From Gordionus sp. m RMFG-2023 (taxonomy: Eukaryota; Nematomorpha; Gordioida; Chordodea; Parachordodidae), in the NCBI RefSeq assembly GCF_954871325.1, contig NC_088777.1:19197366-19261365 (forward strand): a stretch of 64,000 nt of DNA, in the 5' to 3' direction. The notes under the pieces are model-generated. The model saw nothing but the letters and a program-made list of their open reading frames with translations. It ran no database searches and had not been told where the DNA came from. This document shows positions 48,623 through 60,676 of the stretch, piece after piece. Within the stretch, counting starts at the first letter, position 1; every line of letters begins with the position of its first letter. The position numbers and the translations under genes are program-made.

Positions 48623-49330
48623 TTTAATTCACATTTAGTTTTAGTCGAAACGGAAAACTTATAACAATGATCCGACCTCCAATATCTAATTTTCATTTTC
48701 ATGCCCATTCCTACAAAAAAGGTTCTTTCAGTCTAGGTTTTCAATTAATAAGACGCATCAAGAAAAGAAAATACAATACATCCTTTTTCAAACTTATTTA
48801 ATAAGTAGTATTAATAATCGCATTTTATTACCTTATCCATTTTATAATCCCATTCTTTTTGACCATTTTTAGCCATTTTTTTAAACATCTTATTTTCATT
48901 GTTTTGGAATATTATTTTATTTTCTTGAATAGTATGCTTTCATAATAATCATTTACCTTAGAATGTTTTTTTTAAAGTGTTTAAAAAATATATACATAAA
49001 TACGATTTCCTTTTCTTATGCATTTTTAGCTCAATACTCAAGTTATTGGATTTTCCATAGGATATATTTTGAAGGTTCTTTTTACAATTATAAATGATAA
49101 TAAATAACCATATTTAAATAAAGATGATAAATTATTATTTTTTTAATTTTAATTTAATCTCAAAAACAAGGTCAGATATTATTGAAGAAAAAAAAATATT
49201 TTGTAATGCATTAGACTCATATTGATGAATTCTGTTATTTGATAGAAGTGATAATATATAAAGTATAGTGTTTAATATAACCTCTCCCCAATATTATAAA
49301 TAGTTATTTATTTAGGTGTTCAACTAAAAA
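48623..49330. other. AT-rich, no gene seen
   Basis: Nothing recognised. Confidence 0.4.
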
Positions 49331-49334
49331 TATT

Positions 49335-49515
49335 TCAGGTTAGGCCTTATATTTTAAAAAAAACATGCGGGTTTTAATAACCAGGGCAACTTTAGCAAAA
49401 TAATAAAACCGGGCCCGACAACCTTAGTAAAAAAATTAAAATAGGGTCGGGCAAAAACTAGATTCCCACTTAAACAGGCCAGGCCTGAGAATTTTGTCAT
49501 TTGCAGACTACTGCT
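49335..49515. mobile_element. Decayed hAT-1-family fragment
   Basis: GGGCCCGACAACC, ATAGGGTCGGGC and a right end GGCCAGGCCTGAG ... TTTGCAGACTAC, similar to the hAT-1 end GGCCCGTGCAGATCACTA. Confidence 0.45.
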
Positions 49516-52300
49516 AACTAGATTAAAATACGTTTGAACATGATAATTATATGGCTAAAAAGTGATATATTATTATATTTTAACTTACATATGTTCGGTT
49601 TTTATACATTATGTTTACTATTACCCAGGAATGTATTGCGAGAGGAGTGGGTACGAGGGTTAATCTTCCCCCTCCCACCCCCACTAATTTTTCCTTTTTG
49701 CCCCTTTTTCAAATTTGTAAGGGTTGAGCCACCTTGCCAAAATTTTTTAATATTTCTTCAAAAGTGTTAAATTTGAATCCTCCTTTTTCTTTATTTATTG
49801 TTATAAAAATTAAATATATTTAAATAGTCTAAAATAGATTTTTTTAACTTTCTTTTTCATGAAGCAAAAGGTTTTTTCAATATTTTACTTTTATTTTCAT
49901 TAATTTTATCATATATTTTATTATCAACTAATTTAAAAAAAATAAAATAATTTGATTTCTCTCATTTTTACAATTTTTATGGATATAAAATTTCAGGATA
50001 ATAAAAAAAGATTTCCTATATAACAAAGGCTAATAAGAAGATGCAATAGCAATCAACAGTTACCTTATTTCATTGGAGCAGGCTCCATGGATGCGGCGAA
50101 ATTCATGTATATTTTTTTCAAGAGAGCTATCCTAAGTTTAAACCTCGATCGAGGCAGATGATAGTATTCGCATAAAGGTCTGGTCTAGCCTTTTTGAGTA
50201 ACTCAAAAGCTGCTAAAATGGAGTCATTTAACACCACTACTTTCTAGTAGTGAACCTCACTCTACCTTAAAGAAAGTAGAAGCTGCATTTGAATTTCTGA
50301 GGGGGGGGGGGGTTATACTTTTTTTCAAAAAAAATTGATATTTAAAATATTAATGCATCAATAATATATATTTCATAGAATATTTCAATGGATTCGATAT
50401 TTTTTTCATACTTCTTATTCTGATGATTTATTTATTTTCTTAAAATGACTCCTTGTAAAAGATCGTCAATTCAAGGAAATTAATTTTATCCCATGACCTG
50501 TCAGATTTGACAGGTTATTAATAAATATTATTAACTTTAATAAAAATCATTTTTAACATAGCTTAACCCTAATCCATATCTTTTAAATCTTTAATTAACC
50601 ATTATACGTCTCTAACTTTTAATCCTACATAGATATTTAACTTTAAATATATTTCATCTAATTAAAAAATTTCCTTGAGTAGATTCCTTGACTGGTAAAA
50701 CTGTAAATAAAAAATATATGCATAAATTAATGAAAAATTTTCCTTAATATAAATTATTCTTTTCAAGGTATAATTAATAAATCTAAGAACTCGACTTCTT
50801 CAACTGACAAATTTAAGAAACCCATATAAGACAACAAATGTTAAAGAGGGTAATAAATTTAAAAATAACAATACACAAGCGGAAAGTCGATTATTTAAAT
50901 AAAACAGTTTTCAAGAAGGAGAATTTAACAGTAAGCTAAAAAGCTCCACGCTATTAATTATGATCCAGAAAAATATTAAAAGGTTACAATAGGCTCTTAA
51001 ATAAGGTAATTAGATCCCACACCCACTAGCCATAAAAATGGGTAAATCCAGTTTTCAAATGAAATTTGGTAATGTAGGGATAATTAAGAATGAAGCATTT
51101 CATCTACTTTGTGCGTTATTTAGCATTTAAATAAAAAGAGATGAGAGGAACGGGGAGCTGAATCCTAAAAGGGCAAACGTCAATAAAATTAAAACTACAT
51201 AATAATATTGAATAAATAATATCTTCTCTCCCACTTATTTACTTTTATACAACATAAAAATAATTTTTTTAATAAATTATACTTTATTACAGTATTAATA
51301 TTTCCGAAAATTCTTTTGGGAGAGGATGAGCTACATTCATAGAAGGATGAGCTTTCCCATGAGACGCTTTTGAGCTGCACGCTTTTGAGCTGCACGCTTT
51401 TGAGCTGCAAATATCAATTATTTTAATTATAAACATGATATATATTATTGCAACTACATTATTGAAAAATAATCCATAATGGAAAATAATTATAAAAAAT
51501 TAGTGAAAATTATTGACAATTTAAACAAATAAAGAATGGATTAAAATTGCGACAGAATCCAAGTGCACCAAAAGATTATTTTATCTGGGACAAAGACCCT
51601 TTAACATTGATGTATTTATTAAATAATTGTATAATATTGTTTCTTACTCTTTCTTGAATATTTGTCTTGATGTAGAAAATTTAAAATCTTGTTGTTTCAT
51701 TAATCTTGATTTATATCTTTTTACTGTTGCATAATCGTTTGTTATGAGGGCTAGCAATGACGGATTTTCATTAAATATATTAATAATCTCATTATTTATT
51801 AGTTGTTTCTTCTTTCTAATATGACTTTTACCATATTTAAATTTCAATAAGCAAAAATAAATTCAAAAAATAACGCTCAAAAAGCTCATATGAACATCTG
51901 AAAAGTAAATACTCCATATCTTTGAAATTTAATTTTATGAGTTTAACCAATTGTTTGTTCAAATAAAAAATAATTTATATAGAATAGGGGTTAATCTTTT
52001 ATATAAGATTATTGAATAATTAAAACCTTTATTATTTTAGATTTTTGATAAATTCAGCTTTCAAAAAAGTTACTTTTGATGATACAAATCATATATTGTG
52101 TTATAAAAATTTATGTCCGATATAAAAAAATTATAGGGCATATGCATAATGTAGTTATACATATTTGGTTAAAAAATTAATCATTAGAATTGAGTAATCT
52201 AAAAAAAAACTCAAGGCTCACAAGGCGGTCTAATAAAATCCCTGGTCTACCCTATTCAGAGCGGCAAAAATAGAAAGGAATTTTTTTTAAATATATTTTC
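49516..52300. other. AT-rich region with weak coding candidates
   Basis: Includes a G14 run at 50301, often found just inside ZMYM1-like hAT ends, although no terminal repeat is visible. The minus strand at about 50245-50130 reads LNDSILAAFELLKKARPDLY and on to LDRG followed by GTTTAA, a possible but unproven exon. The minus strand at 51644-51847 has an open frame (NPSLLALITNDYATVKRYKS) that I do not recognise. Confidence 0.3.
51364..51408. repeat. Three perfect copies of a 15-bp repeat
   Basis: ACGCTTTTGAGCTGC three times in a row; in one minus-strand frame each encodes QLKSV. Confidence 0.9.
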
Positions 52301-52304
52301 AAGA

Positions 52305-52513
52305 ACAATTTAAAATATTTTTTCGAGTTGCTTCTGCCAAAGGAAACTTTTGAAGGGTCACATATATTTAAGGTCAACTATAAAACCGAAAATTCCCAAT
52401 CGTATAGTTTATCGATTGTTTCAATAGAGAATGATTTGAAGCAGAAACCTGCAGGTTTGACCCTGGATGGGCTGAATTGTATGATTTTACAGACGTGGAT
52501 GGAATTAAAAGGG
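52305..52513 (+). CDS. Candidate host exon, family unknown
   Basis: Bounded by TTTTCAAG (acceptor) and AAAGG/GTAAAA (donor). The frame is open across the whole block and reads LKYFFELLLPKETFEGSHIF, KTENSQSYSLSIVSIEND, AGLTLDGLNCMILQTWMEL. Composition is protein-like and GC-richer than the flanks. I do not recognise the protein, and neighbouring exons were not found. Confidence 0.35.
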
Positions 52514-52524
52514 TAAAAAAATTA

Positions 52525-53130
52525 AAAATCTGGGCGGGGCCGATTTAAAAATAAAAAAAATTAATTATATCCATTAATCAGTTGGAAAATCATATATTGG
52601 AGTCTTTATTAGTCATTGATTGATCATATTATTAATTCATTGCTCATATTATCAATTCGAAACAATCTATAAGACAGAGATAAACTTATTCAAAATAACA
52701 ATTTTATTTCCGGGTAGGATCGTAAAATGATTAAAAATATAGATCTGGGCTAAACCAAATTCATAAAAATCTCGGGGCGGACCCCGCTTGAAAATAATTA
52801 TTTTTTAAATCCGGATAGGTCTATTTTAATATTTAAAAGTTGATAAAAATTTTAAAAAAGCCTATTTTGGGTTTTTAAGAAAAAAAATTTAGCTTCATTT
52901 TCTAATCGCTTTATAATATGAATAATGAAAATAAAAAAAAATAGATTTATTCTAAGCGGAAGGTAAAAACTTCAAAACTATTTTTTTTGAAACTTCGAGA
53001 AATTATAAAATTATTCTGAATTTCCAAAACTTTGAAATTTCTTTTTCAATTTTTCGATACTAAGAAAATAAATATTTTTTAAAAATTATAGGGACGGGAG
53101 GTAGGGTGGTTAGGAACTGTGGCCGGCCCT
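52525..53130. mobile_element. Possible decayed GC-rich hAT fragments
   Basis: TCTGGGCGGGGCCGATTT, CTCGGGGCGGACCCCGCTT and TGTGGCCGGCCCTGACTGG lie in AT-rich DNA, as in hAT-1-family ends. No complete element delimited. Confidence 0.35.
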
Positions 53131-53798
53131 GACTGGATTGATATTTCTATTCGAAATTAAAGATTTATTTTTTACCTTATTCTCTATTTTTTATATATAA
53201 TACATTTTAACTTTTTATTATTTTATAGCAGCATAATATTAAATGGCTAAATTTGTCCAGGAATCTTTGAATTATTTACCATTATAAAAACTTATTTTTT
53301 GTTTAATTAGGTCTTAGAGACTATATATTTCGGACTCCTTTGACTAATAAGTTTGAATAATGATCTGATCCATTATCCAATGCTGAATCAAGTGTTGGGA
53401 GGAAAGATAAGGATACGAATTTTGAGACCCATCAAACTAAATATCCTTCTCTAATGAATTTCAGGATTTTATTATATTTGATATTCTAATATTAAATAAA
53501 ATGCGCTGCACAGCACTACTTTTTAGTGTAAAAATGTTTTTGTATGACTAAAAATGTGTTTAAGGATAACTAGGATACCTTGATATTTTGAGAATCTTTT
53601 ATTATTAAAAGCTATCAATAATATTTTACAATCATTTGTATATATATTTTATATAAATAAAATATGAAATGTAAAAAATGATTGGTTCACTTCAAAATTT
53701 AAAATTTAACTTAGCTTTCAATTATGACATTATGCACACCTTACATAATTTAAAATATATTATATCTTGAAATATATTGTATCGTTATTGTTAGAGTT
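53131..53798. other. AT-rich spacer
   Basis: Nothing recognised. Confidence 0.4.
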
Positions 53799-54320
53799 TG
53801 TCATATCAAGGAAGTTGGAACCTAAAAAATAAAATAAAAATATATACTAAAATTATAGTTTTGAATCCTTTATTAAATGCTAATACCAAAAAATAATTAT
53901 AAATTATATAAATTAATTTTAGGGAAAACATAACCAAAAAAAAATAAAAAGTAAAAATATAAAAATACCGACATATATATGTCATTGAAAAATACTAAAA
54001 ATTATATGCGAAAAATTAAGTGAAAATAAAAAAATTAAAAAAAATGGAAGTTCTTTAAATTATAAAAATTGTGTCTTTTATATAAAATTAACATCATCCG
54101 ATTATAACATAATAATTTTCGTCTTATTATAATCAACTTTAAATCATTATCCAAATATCTTTTCTTTCTATAATATAATACTCATTATTAACAATGTACA
54201 TATTCAAATTTTAAATGAACTCTAAATATTCAATTTTATCTATAAAAAAAAACTATTTTCCGTAAATATTCTAATTTATATACATAAATAAGTTCAAATC
54301 AAAATAATGCAATCACAACA
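53799..54320 (-). repeat. LTR (3' copy for the minus-strand element)
   Basis: Begins TGTCATATCAAGGAAGTTGG and ends CAATCACAACA in plus-strand reading; paired with 56816-57327. Confidence 0.8.
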
Positions 54321-56815
54321 CCCTTCCACTTAAGTTAGTCCTCTCATTCTGTGAATGACCTACTTTTTTTCGATCTTGACTTTACTGATCTTGTATCTCC
54401 ACCAAATAAGTTCTAACGATGGTTATCCATTGTCTAGTATTCTTCACTTCTAAGGACTGTTTGTATCCGATTACAACCTGAAATTCTTGAATCTTTCTGT
54501 TTCTTGTCAACCCCTGGTAAACGATTATCTCTTGATCTCTATCGGCAATTGACGAACTCGATTCACGCCTGCTATCACGATTCACGCCTGCTATCACGAT
54601 TCACGATGAATTCTTCTAGTCTCTTTTTTAATTATATTCCGTCTTGATTCTTTTGGTAAATTATACTAGTCTTTGCTTGTTTCTAACGGTTTCTGGTAAT
54701 TAATGATTAGCATATTATCTGGTAAACGATGACGACCTTTGTTAACAATTGTAGCTTAACAGCATTGACCTGTTGTTCTTTCTAGTCACCTATTTCTAAC
54801 GTTCTTTTGTATTAACCGATTGTCTCTAACTCTGTAAACGTCTGACGATAATTTGTCTGCTAATAACGATTGTTTCCAAGAATTCTGGTCTCTATGATCG
54901 TCAACTTACGTATCTTAGACTAGAGTTTCAGTAAACACTTGGCTATATTGGTTAGCGATTAACCATTGCAGCGTGAACGTCTTGAACATCTGTTCTATCT
55001 AGTCTCTCGTTCTCTTGCAATTGTTTAGCTCCTTTCATCTAATTTTTGTAACTGTATCGATCTTTTAGATTTCCGAATCTTCTACGACAGTTTGCACTTT
55101 CCAGGATATCGACTTTGTCTTAAGATATCTATAATCTCATTGATCTTTGTTTTAAGGTTTCGGGTAATCGCATCTAATACATCTACCTAAAATTATCTAT
55201 TTAACCCTTTATAACTTCTGAAATATTTTATCACTTTTTCTTACATTCATTCTCAAATTTAAAATACATTCAATATATCAATAAAATATATAATATGTTC
55301 ACTTAGTCTTAATGTATACGGTTATCGCCTCTAATCTAATTTTCCTTACATAATCTATTAAATAGCTTAACTTCGATATACCTTTTTTCTCTCTAAATTA
55401 AATCTTAAAATTATAATACATAGTCATACGCTAAATGAATTATACAATTATGTCAAATTCCATCACCCCTCTACCCTTAATGAAGCCCAAATCCATATCT
55501 TCAGGCCTTTGCTTGTAGTTGTCCTTTAAATCTAAATTTCTCTTGATAATCTTGAATCTAAAAAAATTCTACATATTTTCCCAAATATCTTCTTTTTTTT
55601 TAAAAAAAATTGTAACTTTATTTCCTCCTACTTTATACACCTTTGGGCGCTCACGTCTTTAAAGCAAAATAATATCTATTTATTTTCTTCTCCACTATAT
55701 TGTTTACATCCTTTGATAAAAAGAACTGCTGAAATATATAATCTCTTTTCCCACACACGTTGTTGAAAAACTAATGAAGTCTAATCATTATAGTTTTCAT
55801 ACCTACGTTGTTGAACAACCACTGAACTTTATCATTATGGTTTTACACCTATTTTGTTGAACAAACACTGAACTCTATCATTATTGTTTTTACACCCACG
55901 TTTTTGAACAATCAATGATGTCTAATCATTAAAGTTTTCAACACCCGTTGTTGAAAAGCAAGGGACACATATTTCTAAAGCATGTTTTTCTTTCTGCTAT
56001 TATTAGAATATTGTTGATGATATCAAATCTTATTACTGATCAAAAAAAATTAAAATCCTATCTCTAATTGAGCTCGATTGCGGCATAAATTTTCTAATGA
56101 CAAAAGCCGTTTCTTTTTATGAAGATTTTTGGTTAATCACTAATATTATACTACATTTCTATATCAAATCCTTAAGGCTATTTTATCTCTCGCAGCCCTT
56201 AAAATAAAAGTTAAACGTAAATCTTCAATAAGAATTTAATTACAACATCAACTATTTTCTATCAATAAATTTATATTCTAATCTTATTCGCCGAATTTTT
56301 AAATTATTATATCTTAGCAAACTATTAGTTTAATTTTAATCTTCGCAATTTAAGTTTCTTTTTCATTGTCATAGTTATTTCTAGTGATCAATTTATAATA
56401 ATTCTAAAATCTAAAATATCATAGTCTCTATTAGTTTCAAAATTCAAATGGTTTATAGTTTACCAGTAACTTCCATATATAAAATTCCTAATTATCACCT
56501 TTAAATAACTAAACACAAACTTCTTTATATCTTATCTACTATGAATGCTACCTTTATAATTCTTTGTTTTTAATTTTAGATATTATATTCCTACATAATT
56601 TTGTAACATAATCTTATCCAAATAATTTTTCTTTTTCAACCTACATCTTTAAAAATAAATCTAAATCTCTTTTTTATCTAATTTTTATTTTAAAAAATAA
56701 ATTTTCTGACACTTCTCCTTGTCCCACTGTATCCGTTGATTTGTATTAGACTGAATAGTTGTAATTGCCCTAGCACACTGTCCCATACAACACCACTGTT
56801 ACAGTTGAGATTAAC

Positions 56816-57327
56816 TGTCATATCAAGGAAGTTGGAACCTAAAAAAACAAAATAAAAATATATACCAAAATTATAGTTTTGAATCCTTTTATTAAATACT
56901 AATACCAAAAAAAATATATAAATTATATAAATTAATTTTAAGGAAAACATAACCAAAAAAAAATAAAAAAGAAGTAAAAATATAAAAATACTAAATATAT
57001 ATGCGAAAAATTAAGTAAAAGTAAAAAAAATTAAAAAAAATGGAAGTTCTTTAAATGATAAAAATTGTGTCTTTTATATAAAATTAACATCATCCGATTA
57101 TAATATAATAAATTTCGTCTTATTATAATCAATTTTAAATCATTATCCAAATATCTTTTCTTTCTATAATATAATATTCATTATTAACAATGTACATATT
57201 CAAATTTTACATGAACTCTAAATATTCAATTTTATCTATAAAAAAAAAACTATTTTCCGTAAATATTCAAATTTATATATACACAAGATTTTAAATAAGT
57301 TCAAATAAAAATAATGCAATCACAACA
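56816..57327 (-). repeat. LTR (5' copy for the minus-strand element)
   Basis: Same sequence as 53799-54320 with scattered substitutions and small length differences. Confidence 0.8.
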
Positions 57328-57335
57328 ATTTTTGA

Positions 57336-57720
57336 CCCCCAAACCTGGCCCCCAGAAAAAATCTTTGGCCCCCATAAATTCCCCCCCCCCCACCCCCTAT
57401 TACAAAAAAATGTAATATATTATTTTTATATTTTTTAAATAAATTATATTTAAAACATGTCTAGTTTGTAAATTTCCTTCTATCCTGTTTTATTTTTATC
57501 CAATAATAAATCATCATTCATTCATATTTTATTATTTTCATGTGTGTTCGTGTATGACATTATATAGGCGCTTAATCACGTTTAAGTTGTACTTATTTCA
57601 ATTATAATTATTTTATTTATTATGGTTTAATCACAATATTATTATTATAATATAATTAATTATTAAAAACATCGGTGAATATATTAGAATTATGAAGAAA
57701 ATACTGATATAACAACAATT
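57336..57720. other. C-rich patch and AT-rich DNA
   Basis: GACCCCCAAACCTGGCCCCC and a C12 run at 57385-57400 look like the inner side of a ZMYM1-like hAT end, but no terminal repeat is present. Confidence 0.35.
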
Positions 57721-60676
57721 TTGGTAAGCCAATAAATTAACCGTAAAAGGTTACGTTTGATCACAGGTGATCCAAAAGTAGGCTTTTACCTTCGACAAAG
57801 AATATCAACTGAAATTTGCCAATTCAACTGCATATCCATACATGGGTCATTAAGCCCCGCCGACCATACCTAAATGTATTATTTTAAATTATTTTTTTTT
57901 AATTTGTCTTTTTTAAATTTTATATTTTTATATAGAATATAGATATAGTATGTCAATTATAATTTTAATAGTCTTTTAAATAGTATTTTCATCATTGTTT
58001 TGTTTTATTTTATTTTTATAACTGTGCATTGAATTATTTTAAAAATAAAAGTGACAATATAATCTTTACTATCTTAAATCAATATTTGATTTGATGCTAT
58101 TTCTTAGCATACAGGAGCTACCTTTTCATGGGATTGGTTCAACAAAAATTACGGATGATTCAACTGATGAAAACACAATTTATTCTTCTGGACTATTTGT
58201 AGCAATGTTTTCATACACCATCCAAAAAGATTCTGAATTAAATTTTAAGATTTATACTCAAAAATGTTCAATATACATCACCCCAGATTCAAAATATCTA
58301 TTATGGTAGATATGGTGCTTGAATATATTTCAGATAAATATAACAAAAGTAAGATGACTTTTATTTGTCTTAAGTTTGATGAGACAAAAGATGCATAAGG
58401 TTGTGAAAATCTGAGCATAATTATTTGCTATATTTTTTCCGGAGAAGTCCAAGAAAATTTAATAAGAATTATTAATTTACAGTGTCTTTTTGCTGAAAGC
58501 ATACTACTTGCATTTTAAAGCAACTTATTGCATATGATGGGGCAAACGTTATGTCTGGCTGGAATGAAGGAGTGCAAACCCTACTTCAAAAAAAAAATTA
58601 ATAAAAAAGTTCCTTTTATACATCGCTATAACATGTTGCATCTTGTGGTTCAAAACTGGTATAATAATTTTGTTATCATTTCTATTTTTTTAATTTAACC
58701 AATGCGTTGTATAATTTTTTAAGCGCTTTTAAGTATCCTGTTGCAGGTCATACTCTTAAAAGACTTTTAGACCAGAGATGGACTGATCATTTAGAAGCAT
58801 CTCGCATCATTTATGAGAATTTTGAGGCTATTGGTGAAGTATTATTTTACTTTTCTAATAAAACCCTTAATTCAGAGGTTTCCACTCATGATTCAGTCAA
58901 AGCCTCTGGTCTTTTATCTCAATACTTTAATATAAATACGTTATATTATCCACTATAATTTATGAGATATAATAACAATAGATGCACTAAATAAGTATCT
59001 ACAGTCAGTAGGTACTAATCTAATGGATGCTAAAAATTGTATTGATTCCACTATCAATATATTAAAAAATAAAAATAGCAATAATTCTTTTGATTTGATT
59101 AGAATTAAGGTTGAAAAACTTTTAGCAATTAATCTCACTCCCTGTAAATCATCAAGGGTACGTAAAACGCCTATAAATTTTCGAGATTTTTTAGTCTAGA
59201 TCAAATTACAATTTGATTGTGAAAAAGTCTCCAATTGGAATTGTTTAAAAAGGAATTATATTATTGATTACTTTGTGTTGATCGTTTTTTAGATAGATTT
59301 ACACAAGATGACTATAATCTTCCATCATGTTTTAATACATTGTCCCCCTTTGGCCATGATTATTTTATATCGGATAAAATGGTCCGATTAGAATCATTAT
59401 TAAACTTATATGGAAACATTACATCATGAAATGTAAATAGCTGCAAAGAGAAACACATAATTTTGAAAATATCCTAAATATTTAGTATAAAAAATAGCAT
59501 CATGCATTTAAAGAATTGTATAAATGCTACTCAGCAGCCATCATCATTAGGGTACTTACGGCTGTGTGGCCTCTTTCTCTACAATAAAGAGAGTTCTATC
59601 AAGCACTAGAGAGTCGATGAAAAATCAACGCCAGCTAAATTTAGTATTGATGGCTTCTGAAAAAAATAACACAAAATTTATCCATTAATTCAGTTATGTT
59701 AAAATCAGGGTTGGCAAGTCGGTCAATTGACCAGTCAAATTCAGTCAATTGACCGGTCAATTGACCGGAGGAGTATTTGACCTGTCAAATACGGTCAAAT
59801 ACTCTAAAAAATTTAAAGGAAAAATAAATTAAAAATATGTTTAAAAAAGGGAAAAAAGATGTAAATACATGTGATCACAATGTTTGCTTATTTTTCGGGT
59901 CCACAATATCAAGAGGAGAACTTACTAGTAGTGTAATTAATGAAGTATGTGATATAATTCAAGAATTAGCTATTTTACAAGGTAGTGATGACCAAAATAT
60001 TTTAAGTGATATAATTAATTTCAGAAGCAAAAACAGCATGTTTAATAGAGCAAAATATGTGGAAAGTAGTAATTTCCAGAAACAATCAATTCCGACCTCA
60101 AGTTAATAGATTAAACTTTGTCTACCCTGCCCATTAAGAGACTAACAATTCCTAGTTCTACTTCTTCTTTAGAAAGAAATAGTGGGTTAGTATTCTTATG
60201 AAAATAGAAATCGATTTAAGATCTAAGATATCAGGAAAATTGTTTAAAAAATATTAAAGAAAATGATAATATTGAATATGAATCAGAACAAGACTCTGAT
60301 ACAGATAGCTACACGTTAGTTATTGAATGAATTTAAAAAATTAATATTATAGATTCATTTTACTATTATATTCAAAATAAAGTTAATATTAACTTTAAAA
60401 AAATATATTTGAATTTGACCACATTTGACCGTATTTGACCATATTTGGCCGGTCAAATATCGGTCAATTGACCGAAACGTATTTGACCGGTCAAATGCAC
60501 AACCCTGGTTAAAATTAAAAAATAAAAATCGTAGTATTATATTATAGTATTATTTTGTATTCATACTACATGTACATTAATAAATTTTTAATAAAAAATT
60601 TCTATGAATGTTTAATTATTTGTTTTATTTTAAAAAATAGTGACCCCCTTGCTGAAAATTCCTGGCTACGGCCCTG
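57721..60676 (+). mobile_element. ZMYM1-like hAT relic
   Basis: The right end is CCTGGCTACGGCCCTG (inverted CAGGGCCGTAGCCAGG, the usual hAT end for this group); the left end was not found. Plus-strand transposase pieces: LSIQELPFHGIGSTKITDD (58100), QKCSIYITPDSKYLLW, MSGWNEGVQTLL (58560), VPFIHRYN, LKRLLDQRWTDHLEASRII (58755), ATQQPSSLGYLRLCG and a C-terminal scrap near 59560-59650. Stops and frameshifts are many. Split by the 802-bp element at 59706. Confidence 0.75.
59706..60507 (+). mobile_element. hAT deletion derivative nested in the relic (TTGACCGGTCAA repeats)
   Basis: The ends are CAGGGTTGGCAAGTCGGTCAA and, inverted, CCAGGGTTGTGCATTTGACCG. Exact 8-bp duplication GTTAAAAT at 59698-59705 and 60508-60515. 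GGTCAATTGACCGGTCAA motifs repeat at both ends. The interior holds an open frame (59837-60106, GELTSSVINEVCDIIQELA) and a hAT C-terminal trace RLTIPSSTSSLERN near 60145-60180. Confidence 0.9.

Larger units (their letters stand above)
53799..57327 (-). mobile_element. LTR-flanked retroelement fossil, probably non-autonomous
   Basis: Two direct repeats of about 515 bp (53799-54320 and 56816-57327), roughly 95% alike by eye, enclose 2.5 kb. On the minus strand the repeat starts TGTTGTGATTGC and ends GATATGACA (TG...CA). A purine-rich tract lies next to the left copy, as expected for a polypurine tract of a minus-strand element. The interior shows no gag or pol motif. It looks like a LARD/TRIM-style copy. 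No matching target duplication was seen. Moderately young judging by LTR similarity. Confidence 0.78.

Noticed and set aside
49534-49770. Plus-strand open frame with a Pro/Phe-rich end
   Set aside because: Composition follows a C-rich repeat-like patch; no coding evidence.
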